DNA from: an uncultured Flavobacteriaceae bacterium
GTDB taxonomy: Bacteria; Bacteroidota; Bacteroidia; Flavobacteriales; Flavobacteriaceae
Assembly (NCBI GenBank): GCA_905380995.1
Contig: CAJPUS010000051.1
Location: 1-40,431 of the forward strand
DNA: 40,431 bases
Reading direction: 5' to 3'
Below, in pieces: positions 28,600-37,203 of this stretch. The first letter of the stretch is position 1. Every line of letters begins with the position of its first letter. A program made the position numbers and the translations under genes. The notes beneath the pieces were generated by a model, which ran no database searches, was not told the DNA's origin, and saw only the letters and a list, made by a program, of their open reading frames with translations.

Positions 28600-29382
28600 T
28601 TAATTTCTTATGCTAAGATTTCCATCTGAATCTATCCAAATAATTCTTTCCCATAATGTTTGTTTATACCATCCATTAGGAAATGTCTCGTTTATCTTCC
28701 CAATATTAGCTTCACTAAAATCAAGTGATGATCCACTGCCAGGGTCATAGACATCTTTGAGAGTCTGATAACCGTCTATTGTTTTTACATTCCAGTCGAA
28801 TCCATTACCAGTTGGATTCAACATGGAGGAAGTAGCCCAAATACTCTGATTGATCTTTCCATTATCCATAACTTTCTTAATAAAAGGACCCCAATTGTTT
28901 ATTTGTGCTTGGATAAAAGCTCCAACATTCTGAACTTTAGCATAATTATGTTTTAAGTATCTGAAACCTTCTCTGTTTTTATTTTGCTGTGTGTCATGTC
29001 TATAAAATGTAGCAGAAAACTCCATGTATGATCCATGTTTTTCTATTGCACTTGAAATTAAAGATGGTGAACCTGACTCATCGAGTCTTTCTCCAAAATA
29101 TTTACCTATTCCAGAATTAGTAAATTGTTCCAGTGATCCAAAGTTTATGTAAGAATAAAAATTGTATGTATGTCTATTAGAATCTATTTTTCTGTAAACA
29201 GCCCAACCATTAATTGCTCCGCCTTGAACGGCTTTTTCTAGAACTTTACCGTAGTGTTCTGCTTCCATGTCAAGAAATGCAGAAACCTCTGCTGCAGGAA
29301 CTGAAAAGTAAAAATATTTATGATATTGAGAGTTAACATTTACGGAAAATAGTAATGCTATTGTGATTAATATTTGTTTCAT
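28600..29382 (-). CDS. Exported protein of the five-member family (paralog 5, subfamily A-like)
   Basis: Signal peptide; FLDMEAEHYGKVLEKAVQGGAINGWAVYRK and FIQAQINNWGPFIKKVMDNGK...KTIDGYQTL parallel paralogs 1 and 2. Confidence 0.7.
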   Translation of the reverse strand: MKQILITIALLFSVNVNSQYHKYFYFSVPAAEVSAFLDMEAEHYGKVLEKAVQGGAINGWAVYRKIDSNRHTYNFYSYINFGSLEQFTNSGIGKYFGERLDESGSPSLISSAIEKHGSYMEFSATFYRHDTQQNKNREGFRYLKHNYAKVQNVGAFIQAQINNWGPFIKKVMDNGKINQSIWATSSMLNPTGNGFDWNVKTIDGYQTLKDVYDPGSGSSLDFSEANIGKINETFPNGWYKQTLWERIIWIDSDGNLSIRN

Positions 29383-29557
29383 AATAAATTGATTTATTTA
29401 ATAAATATATGTTATGATTTTTAATTTTTCAATAATAAATGATCTAACCATGAATTTTAATAATTAATCAATTTTGTTAATCATCCCTTTTTAACTATTT
29501 CAAATCGTTTTTTGGAGAATATTTAACACTCAGCTTGCACTCGAATTGCAAAATTCT

Positions 29558-30790
29558 TTAAGTATTTATTTTTTTAAATTTTAAACTTATATAGATTCCA
29601 ATTAAGGATGATAAAGCCAATGTCGCGTATACTAATTGATGTCCTTTGATCCCCTCAAAATTGTCTAGAAGGTATCCATAAAATGGTGTGGCAAAGATAT
29701 CTGGCGTGTATCCAATAACTGAAACAATTCCAATTGCAGTTCCACTTAAACCAATAGGAATTTTCCCATCTTTGAGTATTGAAAAATAAAGACCTCTTAT
29801 GATGTAAGTGCCAATTGCAACAATAATTAGTGAAAAAATAAATAATGAATTAAGACCAGCTACGATAATTCCGCTTGCAAATAAAATTGAACCAACTAAC
29901 ATAATTATGAATCCAGCAATAATAACATTAATATTGCCACTTTTATCTGAAAAAAAGGCTACCGAAACACATGCAATTGGTCTAAGATATTGCTGATAGG
30001 CACTAACTCTTGCAGCTTCAATTTCGTCAAATAGCATTATTTCAGATGCATACAAAGAATAGACATCTGTAATTTTATAGCCCATGTAAGCTGTTAATAT
30101 TATAAATCCAATCATAATAACTGAATTTGAATTTATCAGCACCATCATATCACTCAATTTCCCAATTTTTTCAACCTTTTTTTGCTTTATATTTAATAAA
30201 ATATAAACTATAACCCCGGTAATAAAAACTATTAAAGAAGATGCTCCAATTACATACCTAAATGCATTTTGTTTTTCCTGTGTTGTGGAATCGGAGATTT
30301 CACCAATTACGACCAATGAAAAAATTAACACACCTAATAATCCAATGGATGAGGCTACAATGCCTCTTCCTGCATCTAAAAAGCTAAAAGTTTTACCTTG
30401 TTTTTTTAATCCTCCAATAATTGATGTTGCCTTAATCATTGGAGCCCAAAAAAGAAAAACAGTTGTGAAACCCCAATAAGCAAACAACAATTGCAAAAAA
30501 ATATATGATGGATAAGACATCATAAATATTCCACCCAAGGAAGTAAGAATTAATGAGGATGATAGTAGTTCTCGTGGATAAAATTTATCAGCTATAATAC
30601 CACCAAAAATATATGATAAGAATGCAACAAAACCATATATAGAAAATAATCCTCCTAATTCTAAGTTTGATAAGTTAAACACATCTAAAAAGGTTGGTCT
30701 AAAAATTCTTGCGAGAACATATGGTAATATATAAATTGATTCTGCTGCTAGAATTAATGTGAAAAGATATTTATAATATTGCCCTTGAAT
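29558..30790 (-). CDS. MFS transporter; canonical start at 30682 (GTG) but coding-like sequence extends to 30790
   Basis: Track ORF MFNLSNLELGGLFSIYGFVAFLSYIFGGIIADKFYPRE...; in-frame extension IQGQYYKYLFTLILAAESIYILPYVLARIFRPTFLDV supplies a missing first TM helix. Confidence 0.72.
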   Translation of the reverse strand: MQGQYYKYLFTLILAAESIYILPYVLARIFRPTFLDVFNLSNLELGGLFSIYGFVAFLSYIFGGIIADKFYPRELLSSSLILTSLGGIFMMSYPSYIFLQLLFAYWGFTTVFLFWAPMIKATSIIGGLKKQGKTFSFLDAGRGIVASSIGLLGVLIFSLVVIGEISDSTTQEKQNAFRYVIGASSLIVFITGVIVYILLNIKQKKVEKIGKLSDMMVLINSNSVIMIGFIILTAYMGYKITDVYSLYASEIMLFDEIEAARVSAYQQYLRPIACVSVAFFSDKSGNINVIIAGFIIMLVGSILFASGIIVAGLNSLFIFSLIIVAIGTYIIRGLYFSILKDGKIPIGLSGTAIGIVSVIGYTPDIFATPFYGYLLDNFEGIKGHQLVYATLALSSLIGIYISLKFKKINT

Positions 30791-30846
30791 GGTTAATTAG
30801 CTTTTTGTTAAGATATAATAAATTAATTTATTAATAAATTTGCTGT

Positions 30847-31377
30847 ATGAAATTTAATGCTCTTATTATAAGTCTAATTAGTTTATTTTTAATGTCATGC
30901 TCGAAAGATGACAATTCTCTTTTTTATGACAAGGTAGAGGGTAAGGTTTTTGTAAGAGTTGATCTAATTGAGTCACAAGAGAAATCAATTGATCAAATAA
31001 ATCCATCTGAATACTCATTTGTTAAAAACTTTAGTCCTGAAAAAGGTCACACTGTCATGTATTTTGTTGAGAGTAGAGAAACCTGTACTTTATTTAATGC
31101 ATGGTATAACATGAGTGTATCAAGGCATACTCCTACAATTGTTGAAGCTGATGTAAAACACGGTAAAATTTATGACTTAAAAGATCATAAGGTTAAATAT
31201 GAAATTATTCAAAAAAACCCGTTAAGAATAACTTACAATTTAGCTAATGGAACACAAATTACCGTTCAAGAGGTGAATAATGAAATCTTTTTTAAAGCGA
31301 AGGATGATTGGATGTCTAAATCCAAAAATACGGTAGATACAACATTTTCTAATTGCTCAAATCTTAATTTAAATTAA
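30847..31377 (+). CDS. Hypothetical lipoprotein
   Basis: LISLFLMSCSKDD lipobox; 176 aa. Confidence 0.6.
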   Translation: MKFNALIISLISLFLMSCSKDDNSLFYDKVEGKVFVRVDLIESQEKSIDQINPSEYSFVKNFSPEKGHTVMYFVESRETCTLFNAWYNMSVSRHTPTIVEADVKHGKIYDLKDHKVKYEIIQKNPLRITYNLANGTQITVQEVNNEIFFKAKDDWMSKSKNTVDTTFSNCSNLNLN

Positions 31378-31409
31378 ATATTTAGTAACTTGGTTATTAA
31401 ATTATTTAA

Positions 31410-33188
31410 ATGAAAAATATTTTATTTTGGACTTTTACTCTTTCTTTTTTAGTTTCATGTTCAAAAATAAATGACAAACCAAATTTTGTAATAATCTTGA
31501 CAGATGATCAAGGTTGGGGTGATCTTGAGTTAACAGGAAACCCCGTTTTAGAGACACCAAACCTAAATAAACTTGCTAATACTGGTTCTTTGTTTAATTC
31601 ATTCTATGTGAGCCCTGTTTGTTCTCCAACAAGATCAGAAATTTTAACTGGTAATCACCATCCAAGAACTGGTGTTACAGATGTATCTGAGGGTAGAGAA
31701 AGAATTAATCTTGATCAAAAACTTATATCAGATTATTTTAAAGAAAATAATTACAAAACAGCTTTTTTTGGGAAATGGCACAATGGTCAACAATATCCAT
31801 ATCATCCTAATTCTAGAGGTTTTGAAGAATTTATAGGTTATTGTTCAGGTCATATTGGCGAATATTTTGATGCAGAATTAGAACATAATGGAGAATTCTT
31901 TAAAAGTGAAGGTTACCTAACTGATTACATAACAAATAATACAATTGATTTTATTAAGGCAAACGGTGATTCTCCATTTTTTGTTTTTTTATCAATTAAT
32001 ACTCCACACAGTCCCATGCAAATCGGTGAGAGGTGGTGGAATAAGTTTGAATCAATGAGTCCTGAAGATTTATTATTAAATAATTTATCCTCTGAAGATT
32101 CAGATAAAGCCTTTGGCACATCTAATAATAATTCCTTGTTTAATCATACAAAGGCAGCTTATGCAATGATTGAAAATATTGATTGGAATGTTGGAAAAAT
32201 AATGAAATCTCTTGTTGAAACAAAAAAACATAATAATACAGTAGTAATTTTCCTCGGAGATAATGGTCCAAACGGAAATAGATGGAACGACTCCCTAAAA
32301 GGGAGAAAAGGTTCTACTGATGAGGGTGGTGTGAAATCGCCCTTGATCTTTAATTATCCAAAAGTTAATGACTTTTTAGACAAAGAGATAAATCATTTAT
32401 CAAGCTCGATTGATATCATGCCAACTTTACTTGATATAGCTGGGATTGATCACAGTAATTCAATTGATGGGATTTCATTAATGCCTTTTTTACTCAATAA
32501 AACATCTAACAAAGACAGAATAATTTATAGTCATTGGAAAGGAAATGTAAGTTTAAGATTTAAAGAGTTTAGACTAGACAAAGACAATAATCTATTTAAT
32601 GTTGAGCAAGATCAAAGTCAAAAATTCCCTGTGGAAAATGAACTCATAAAAAAATATTTAATAGAAAAAAAGAGAAATTGGATTGACGAAGTTCTAAAAC
32701 CTTCAAACTATAATGACAAAAGACCATTTACAATTAGTGGTAAATTAAATGTTAATAATGTACTACCTGCAAGAGATTCTTATTTTTCTGGTAACATAAA
32801 AAGGTCCAATAGATATCCTAATGACTCTTTTTTAACTAATTGGAATATGATGGATTCAATATATTGGCCAATTGAAGTAATGGATGATGGTTTTTATAGT
32901 GTTAAATTATTTATTAATTCAAATAAAAAAAGTTTAAACAGCGATATAATTGTTTCTTCTGACAACACAAATGTTATAGGTAAAGTTAATAGAGTTTTTA
33001 CTTCAGATTTAAGAGGGATGGAGCATGATCGAGTTCCAAGAATTGAATCCTATCTTAAGGATTTTCAGTCAATAGATTTGGAGCCAATATATCTTACAGC
33101 TCAATCAAACTATTTAAGTATAAAAAGAGGTAATAATTCATTAGGGAATTTAGATTTTAAAAGAGTGGTTTTAAAATTTAATAATTAG
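31410..33188 (+). CDS. Sulfatase (arylsulfatase family), lipoprotein, with C-terminal beta-rich-looking extension
   Basis: NFVIILTDDQGWGDLELTGNPVLETPNLNKLA; sulfatase signature VCSPTRSEILTGNHHPRTG; GKWHNG; FLGDNGPNG. Confidence 0.95.
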   Translation: MKNILFWTFTLSFLVSCSKINDKPNFVIILTDDQGWGDLELTGNPVLETPNLNKLANTGSLFNSFYVSPVCSPTRSEILTGNHHPRTGVTDVSEGRERINLDQKLISDYFKENNYKTAFFGKWHNGQQYPYHPNSRGFEEFIGYCSGHIGEYFDAELEHNGEFFKSEGYLTDYITNNTIDFIKANGDSPFFVFLSINTPHSPMQIGERWWNKFESMSPEDLLLNNLSSEDSDKAFGTSNNNSLFNHTKAAYAMIENIDWNVGKIMKSLVETKKHNNTVVIFLGDNGPNGNRWNDSLKGRKGSTDEGGVKSPLIFNYPKVNDFLDKEINHLSSSIDIMPTLLDIAGIDHSNSIDGISLMPFLLNKTSNKDRIIYSHWKGNVSLRFKEFRLDKDNNLFNVEQDQSQKFPVENELIKKYLIEKKRNWIDEVLKPSNYNDKRPFTISGKLNVNNVLPARDSYFSGNIKRSNRYPNDSFLTNWNMMDSIYWPIEVMDDGFYSVKLFINSNKKSLNSDIIVSSDNTNVIGKVNRVFTSDLRGMEHDRVPRIESYLKDFQSIDLEPIYLTAQSNYLSIKRGNNSLGNLDFKRVVLKFNN

Positions 33189-33754
33189 CTTAAAAGTTTA
33201 AATAATTCTTTTGAATTAATTATTTCTGCAAATTCACTCTTAAGGTTTGCTAATGATGTATTGTATATAAGCTCACAATCTATGTCTATACCATCAATTC
33301 CCTCAGTATTGAAACATGCTGTTGAATCTGAAATTAAATATGTTTCATACCCTAAATTACCAGACATTCTTACTGTAGTGGATATGCAGTGATTTGTTGT
33401 CATTCCAACAATAACTAAAGTCTTAATTTTTAGGTTTTTTAATAATTGATCCAATCCGGTACCAATGAAAGCGCTATTTACTTTTTTTGTTAAAACTAAC
33501 TCATCTTTCTTTGGTTTCACATAATTATTGAATTCAAATCCAGGCATTGAACTATGAAGTTTTGATTCAGGATTAATTGAACTATGTCTTACATGAATTA
33601 CTTTTAGACCAAGCTCCCTCCATTTTTTTAAAATTTGACCACATATAAATTCAGCATCGAGATTATTTCTTATTTTTCCAGGGTAATCTTTATCTAAAAA
33701 TGCTTTTTGAATATCTACAAGTACTAAAGCTGGATTTTTACTTATAAATTCCAT
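33185..33754 (-). CDS. Isochorismatase-family cysteine hydrolase
   Basis: PALVLVDIQKAFLD...VIHVRHSS...KKVNSAFIGTGLDQLLKNLKIKTLVIVGMTTNHCISTTVRMSGNLGYETYLISDSTACF. Confidence 0.93.
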   Translation of the reverse strand: MEFISKNPALVLVDIQKAFLDKDYPGKIRNNLDAEFICGQILKKWRELGLKVIHVRHSSINPESKLHSSMPGFEFNNYVKPKKDELVLTKKVNSAFIGTGLDQLLKNLKIKTLVIVGMTTNHCISTTVRMSGNLGYETYLISDSTACFNTEGIDGIDIDCELIYNTSLANLKSEFAEIINSKELFKLLS

Positions 33755-33982
33755 TATTTTATAAATTAATTAAAACTAAATATATTGAAATTGAATTAAT
33801 TACTTAAAATTCATGCTATTTAGAATCCTTCAATATTTAAAGGAAAGGGGGTTCAACCGATTTTGAAAATTTCTACAAACTAATTTTAATAATAATTCTT
33901 TATTTGCTAATAAATTAAATAAGTATTTATAAAAAAGTTGAAAATTACTTTATACATTTAAGTAGAATAAAACAAAAAATCA

Positions 33983-34408
33983 ATGAATGAAATAGAAATT
34001 TTAAACTATGCCCAAATGAATTTTATACAAAATGGTCTATATATGGTTGCTTTTACTGCTTTTATATTTATCACATTCAGACTAATGAGGTTTCAAAGAG
34101 AACAAAATACTAACATATTTGGAAAATTATTGGTAACCATATTTGGATTATGTACAGTCTTTTTTGGCTACAATGTATTTTCATTTTTGTATTCAAATCA
34201 ACTTGGACAATCTTACAGACTTTCTGAGCTCCAATCTTCAGGCGTTGAATTAACAGCTTTATCACAAAATTGGATTAATTATATGGGTTATACAGTTGAC
34301 GATGGACTCCCCATACCTTTTGGACCAGAACCATTAGCTTATGTATTTTTAATTACACTTACGGTAATGATAATTGCAGGAATTTGGGCCAATCTAACTA
34401 AAAATTAA
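33983..34408 (+). CDS. Hypothetical membrane protein
   Basis: 141 aa, several TM segments. Confidence 0.6.
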   Translation: MNEIEILNYAQMNFIQNGLYMVAFTAFIFITFRLMRFQREQNTNIFGKLLVTIFGLCTVFFGYNVFSFLYSNQLGQSYRLSELQSSGVELTALSQNWINYMGYTVDDGLPIPFGPEPLAYVFLITLTVMIIAGIWANLTKN

Positions 34409-34445
34409 TATCAGTTAAGATCTAGAAAGGTTTCCATATTTAAAC

Positions 34446-35432
34446 ATGAAAAGATACTTTTTATTTTTAGGACTATTCTTTTTTTTAAGTGATTGTTCAA
34501 AGCAAGATGACAAAATTATTAATGAGGAATATAATAAAAGTAAAACTTCCAATAACGGTTTTTCATTTTATAAAGGTCAGAATACTTACACTATTAATCA
34601 TTTTGGATTAATTAGGGAGTACGTTCTTTATATTCCTCCTAATATCGAAACAAGAAAAAATCTACCGGTAATCTTTAATTTTCATGGATATCAAGGAAAA
34701 GCAAATGAACATTTCAACAATACTAATTTAAAAAATATTGCCGACGAAAATGGAGTAGTTCTGGTCTATCCACAGGGAGCTCCATTAGATGGTGGACCGT
34801 CTCATTGGAATGCTGCTCCTTTAAATTCCTCTAGTGAATCTTTTATTAATAAAAGTAATGTAAATGACTTGGATTTCTTTTTAAGTTTATTAAATATTAT
34901 TAATCAAAACAATATGCTAAATTTAGATAGAGTTTATGCAATTGGCTATTCTAATGGCGGAATGTTTTCTCATTTTTTAGCATGTAATACAGAAAATGTT
35001 TTTGCAGCTATTGGTGATGTTGCGGGAACAATGCTCACAGACGCATATAATAATTGCAATCCTTCGTCACCAATACCAGTTTTAAAAATTCACGGGACAA
35101 ATGATGGTGTTGTTCCCTATAATGCAAATGTTTTCATTGATAATGATTTATATGATCAGTTTAAATCAGTAGACCAGGTAGTTAATTTTTGGAAAATAAA
35201 CAACAAATCTAATGATCAATTTAGTTTAAATAATTTTGTAAGCTCATCGTGGGAAAATTATATGGGTCCTGTAAATTTTGAAAAATACACCTACGAATCA
35301 GATGAAAATCAATCTGAGGTGGTTCTCTATAAAATGCTTGGTGGAGGTCACTGGTGGGACTATAGCCTTGATGAAAATCTCAAGACCAGTTCACTACTAT
35401 GGGATTTCTTTTCAAAACACTCAAGACAATAG
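34446..35432 (+). CDS. LpqC/PHB-depolymerase-like esterase, lipoprotein
   Basis: REYVLYIPPNIETRKNLPVIFNFHGYQGKA...RVYAIGYSNGGMFSHFLAC (G-x-S-x-G)...PVLKIHGTNDGVVPY...GGGHWW. Confidence 0.9.
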   Translation: MKRYFLFLGLFFFLSDCSKQDDKIINEEYNKSKTSNNGFSFYKGQNTYTINHFGLIREYVLYIPPNIETRKNLPVIFNFHGYQGKANEHFNNTNLKNIADENGVVLVYPQGAPLDGGPSHWNAAPLNSSSESFINKSNVNDLDFFLSLLNIINQNNMLNLDRVYAIGYSNGGMFSHFLACNTENVFAAIGDVAGTMLTDAYNNCNPSSPIPVLKIHGTNDGVVPYNANVFIDNDLYDQFKSVDQVVNFWKINNKSNDQFSLNNFVSSSWENYMGPVNFEKYTYESDENQSEVVLYKMLGGGHWWDYSLDENLKTSSLLWDFFSKHSRQ

Positions 35433-35436
35433 AATA

Positions 35437-35658
35437 ATGGATATACCTGAAAAATTAAAATTTGATTATTTATTATCTCTTGACAAGCATTTAGAAACTA
35501 ATGGAAAAAAAAATAAAGATATTACACTAAAAAAGATTTTTGATATTACAAAAAAAATTGCAGATTTAGGTTTTGTTGAAAATGATATAAAATCTATAGT
35601 AAAAGATGAAGGCTTATATTTTAGATATGAAAAATGGAGAAAGGATAATAATTTGTAG
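35437..35658 (+). CDS. Small protein, unknown family (tandem member 1)
   Basis: MDIPEKLKFDYLLSLDKHLETNGKKNKDITLKKIFDITKKIADLGFVENDIKSIVKDEGLYFRYEKWRKDNNL; start revised from track 35278. Confidence 0.6.
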   Translation: MDIPEKLKFDYLLSLDKHLETNGKKNKDITLKKIFDITKKIADLGFVENDIKSIVKDEGLYFRYEKWRKDNNL

Positions 35659-35661
35659 AAA

Positions 35662-35802
35662 ATGAGATTTCTTCAATTAATTCTTATCTGTTCTATTTTA
35701 TATGGTTTATACTCGATTATATTAAATGATTGGAGTGGTTTAATATGGTTAATTGGAGGTGTATCTTTTCTTTTTTTAAGTAACAAATGGATGAAAAAAT
35801 GA
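35662..35802 (+). CDS. 46-aa membrane peptide, not in ORF track
   Basis: MRFLQLILICSILYGLYSIILNDWSGLIWLIGGVSFLFLSNKWMKK*; stop overlaps next ATG (ATGA). Confidence 0.5.
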   Translation: MRFLQLILICSILYGLYSIILNDWSGLIWLIGGVSFLFLSNKWMKK

Positions 35803-36014
35803 AAATACCCAAAGACTTGATGTTTGAATATCTTCTCTCACTAGAAAATTTTAGTGAGTCACATGTAACTTTAAAAGATATAACTATGAAAGAAGCCTTA
35901 GATGCACAAAAAAAGATAATTGAGCAAGGATTTACTGACAAAGATATAATAGAAATGAAAAGTGAAGAGTTGATTTTAGAATATAAATTATGGAGAAAAG
36001 AAACAGGTCAATAG
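35799..36014 (+). CDS. Small protein, unknown family (tandem member 2)
   Basis: MKIPKDLMFEYLLSLENFSESHVTLKDITMKEALDAQKKIIEQGFTDKDIIEMKSEELILEYKLWRKETGQ aligns over full length with the 35437 ORF. Confidence 0.6.
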   Translation: MKIPKDLMFEYLLSLENFSESHVTLKDITMKEALDAQKKIIEQGFTDKDIIEMKSEELILEYKLWRKETGQ

Positions 36015-36055
36015 TTTTTTTATAAATTATATTTGATCTTAAAATAATTATCACA

Positions 36056-36238
36056 ATGATTAGAAAGGAGTTCCAAGATTATATAGATAAATTAGAATTA
36101 AAAAATCAAAAGGTTGAAGAATATTGGAAGTTGTACGATAGAATATATGAACTAAATTCACCACTATCATATAATCAAAAAGCAAATTTATTATTATCAG
36201 AATTAAGAAAAATGAAATCAAATAAATCTAAATTATGA
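36056..36238 (+). CDS. Small charged protein, 60 aa
   Basis: Stop overlaps the nitroreductase ATG (ATGA). Confidence 0.5.
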   Translation: MIRKEFQDYIDKLELKNQKVEEYWKLYDRIYELNSPLSYNQKANLLLSELRKMKSNKSKL

Positions 36239-36789
36239 ATAGATATATTATTAATGAGATTATAAGAAATAGAAAAACAGTTTATCCCACTCAGTTTTTA
36301 GACAAAGAAATACCTGTCAATATAATTAATGAAATACTAGAAAACGCTATTCATGCACCTACTCATAAAATGACTCAGCCATGGTTCTTCGTTGTTTATA
36401 AGGGTGATTCAAAAAATGTTCTACTAGAAATATTCAATAAACTTGATAAAGATAAATACTCTAAGATTAAGATTGATAAGTTTATGGAAAAAATTAAACT
36501 CTCAGATACAATTATTTCAGTATTTATGAATAGAGATCAAGAAAATCGAATTCCTGAATGGGAGGAGGTCGCTGCAGTTTCAATGGCGATTCAGAATATT
36601 TGGTTATCATGTTATGTAAATAATATTGGCTCATATTGGAGTACATCTCCAATGAAAGATGAATATGCAAAATACGCTAACCAAAAGAAAAACCTAAGGT
36701 CGCTTGGGTTCTTTTTTATGGGAAGCTATAAACATACTAAATCAACAAAAGTAAGAGAGAGTGTAAACAAAAAAGTTAAATGGGTTTAA
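36235..36789 (+). CDS. Nitroreductase family protein
   Basis: IRNRKTVYPTQFLDKEIPVNIINEILENAIHAPTHKMTQPWFFVVYKG...EWEEVAAVSMAIQNIWLSCYVNNIGSYWSTSP...LGFFFMG. Confidence 0.9.
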   Translation: MNRYIINEIIRNRKTVYPTQFLDKEIPVNIINEILENAIHAPTHKMTQPWFFVVYKGDSKNVLLEIFNKLDKDKYSKIKIDKFMEKIKLSDTIISVFMNRDQENRIPEWEEVAAVSMAIQNIWLSCYVNNIGSYWSTSPMKDEYAKYANQKKNLRSLGFFFMGSYKHTKSTKVRESVNKKVKWV

Positions 36790-37196
36790 AAAATATTTTA
36801 ATAATTTCTTTTTTAGTATTTAGTTGTAATAATCAAATCAATAAAAATATTGATATTGGTAATATTTCTATACTTAAATATCCAAATGCTAAAGAGTTAA
36901 ATAAATGGATTAAAATAGATTCTCAATATGCTAAAGTATTTGAAGTAAGAAAATACTTTGAAAATTTCGTAAAAAAAGATTTTTTTGAAAAAGAAGAGAT
37001 TCAATCAGAATTTGGTGAACTTACATGGTCTGATTTGTCAGATTACCAAAAAAAATACGCTGAGTTATTAAATAATAATCAGAAAAATTATAAAGAGACA
37101 AAGGAGTTAACCAGATTCGTTGATTCTCTAATGATGATCGAATATCCAATTATAATTAACTTTGTTGATAAGATTTTTGAATTAGAATACTATTAA
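36780..37196 (+). CDS. Hypothetical lipoprotein
   Basis: ISFLVFSCNNQ lipobox; 138 aa. Confidence 0.55.
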   Translation: MGLKNILIISFLVFSCNNQINKNIDIGNISILKYPNAKELNKWIKIDSQYAKVFEVRKYFENFVKKDFFEKEEIQSEFGELTWSDLSDYQKKYAELLNNNQKNYKETKELTRFVDSLMMIEYPIIINFVDKIFELEYY

Positions 37197-37203
37197 AAAT
37201 AAT

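Noticed and set aside
29808-30479. Two plus-strand ORFs in the MFS gene
   Set aside because: Shadow ORFs opposite TM-helix coding sequence
33812-33865. 17-aa ORF MLFRILQYLKERGFNRF in a G-rich intergenic patch
   Set aside because: Too short, no coupling or hydrophobic helix; not distinguishable from chance
35278-35436. N-terminal extension of the 126-aa ORF into the esterase gene
   Set aside because: Out of frame with a well-conserved esterase; alignment with the tandem copy starts at the ATG at 35437
35717-35941. Antisense ORF across the small-protein cluster
   Set aside because: Contradicts the full-length alignment of the plus-strand tandem copies
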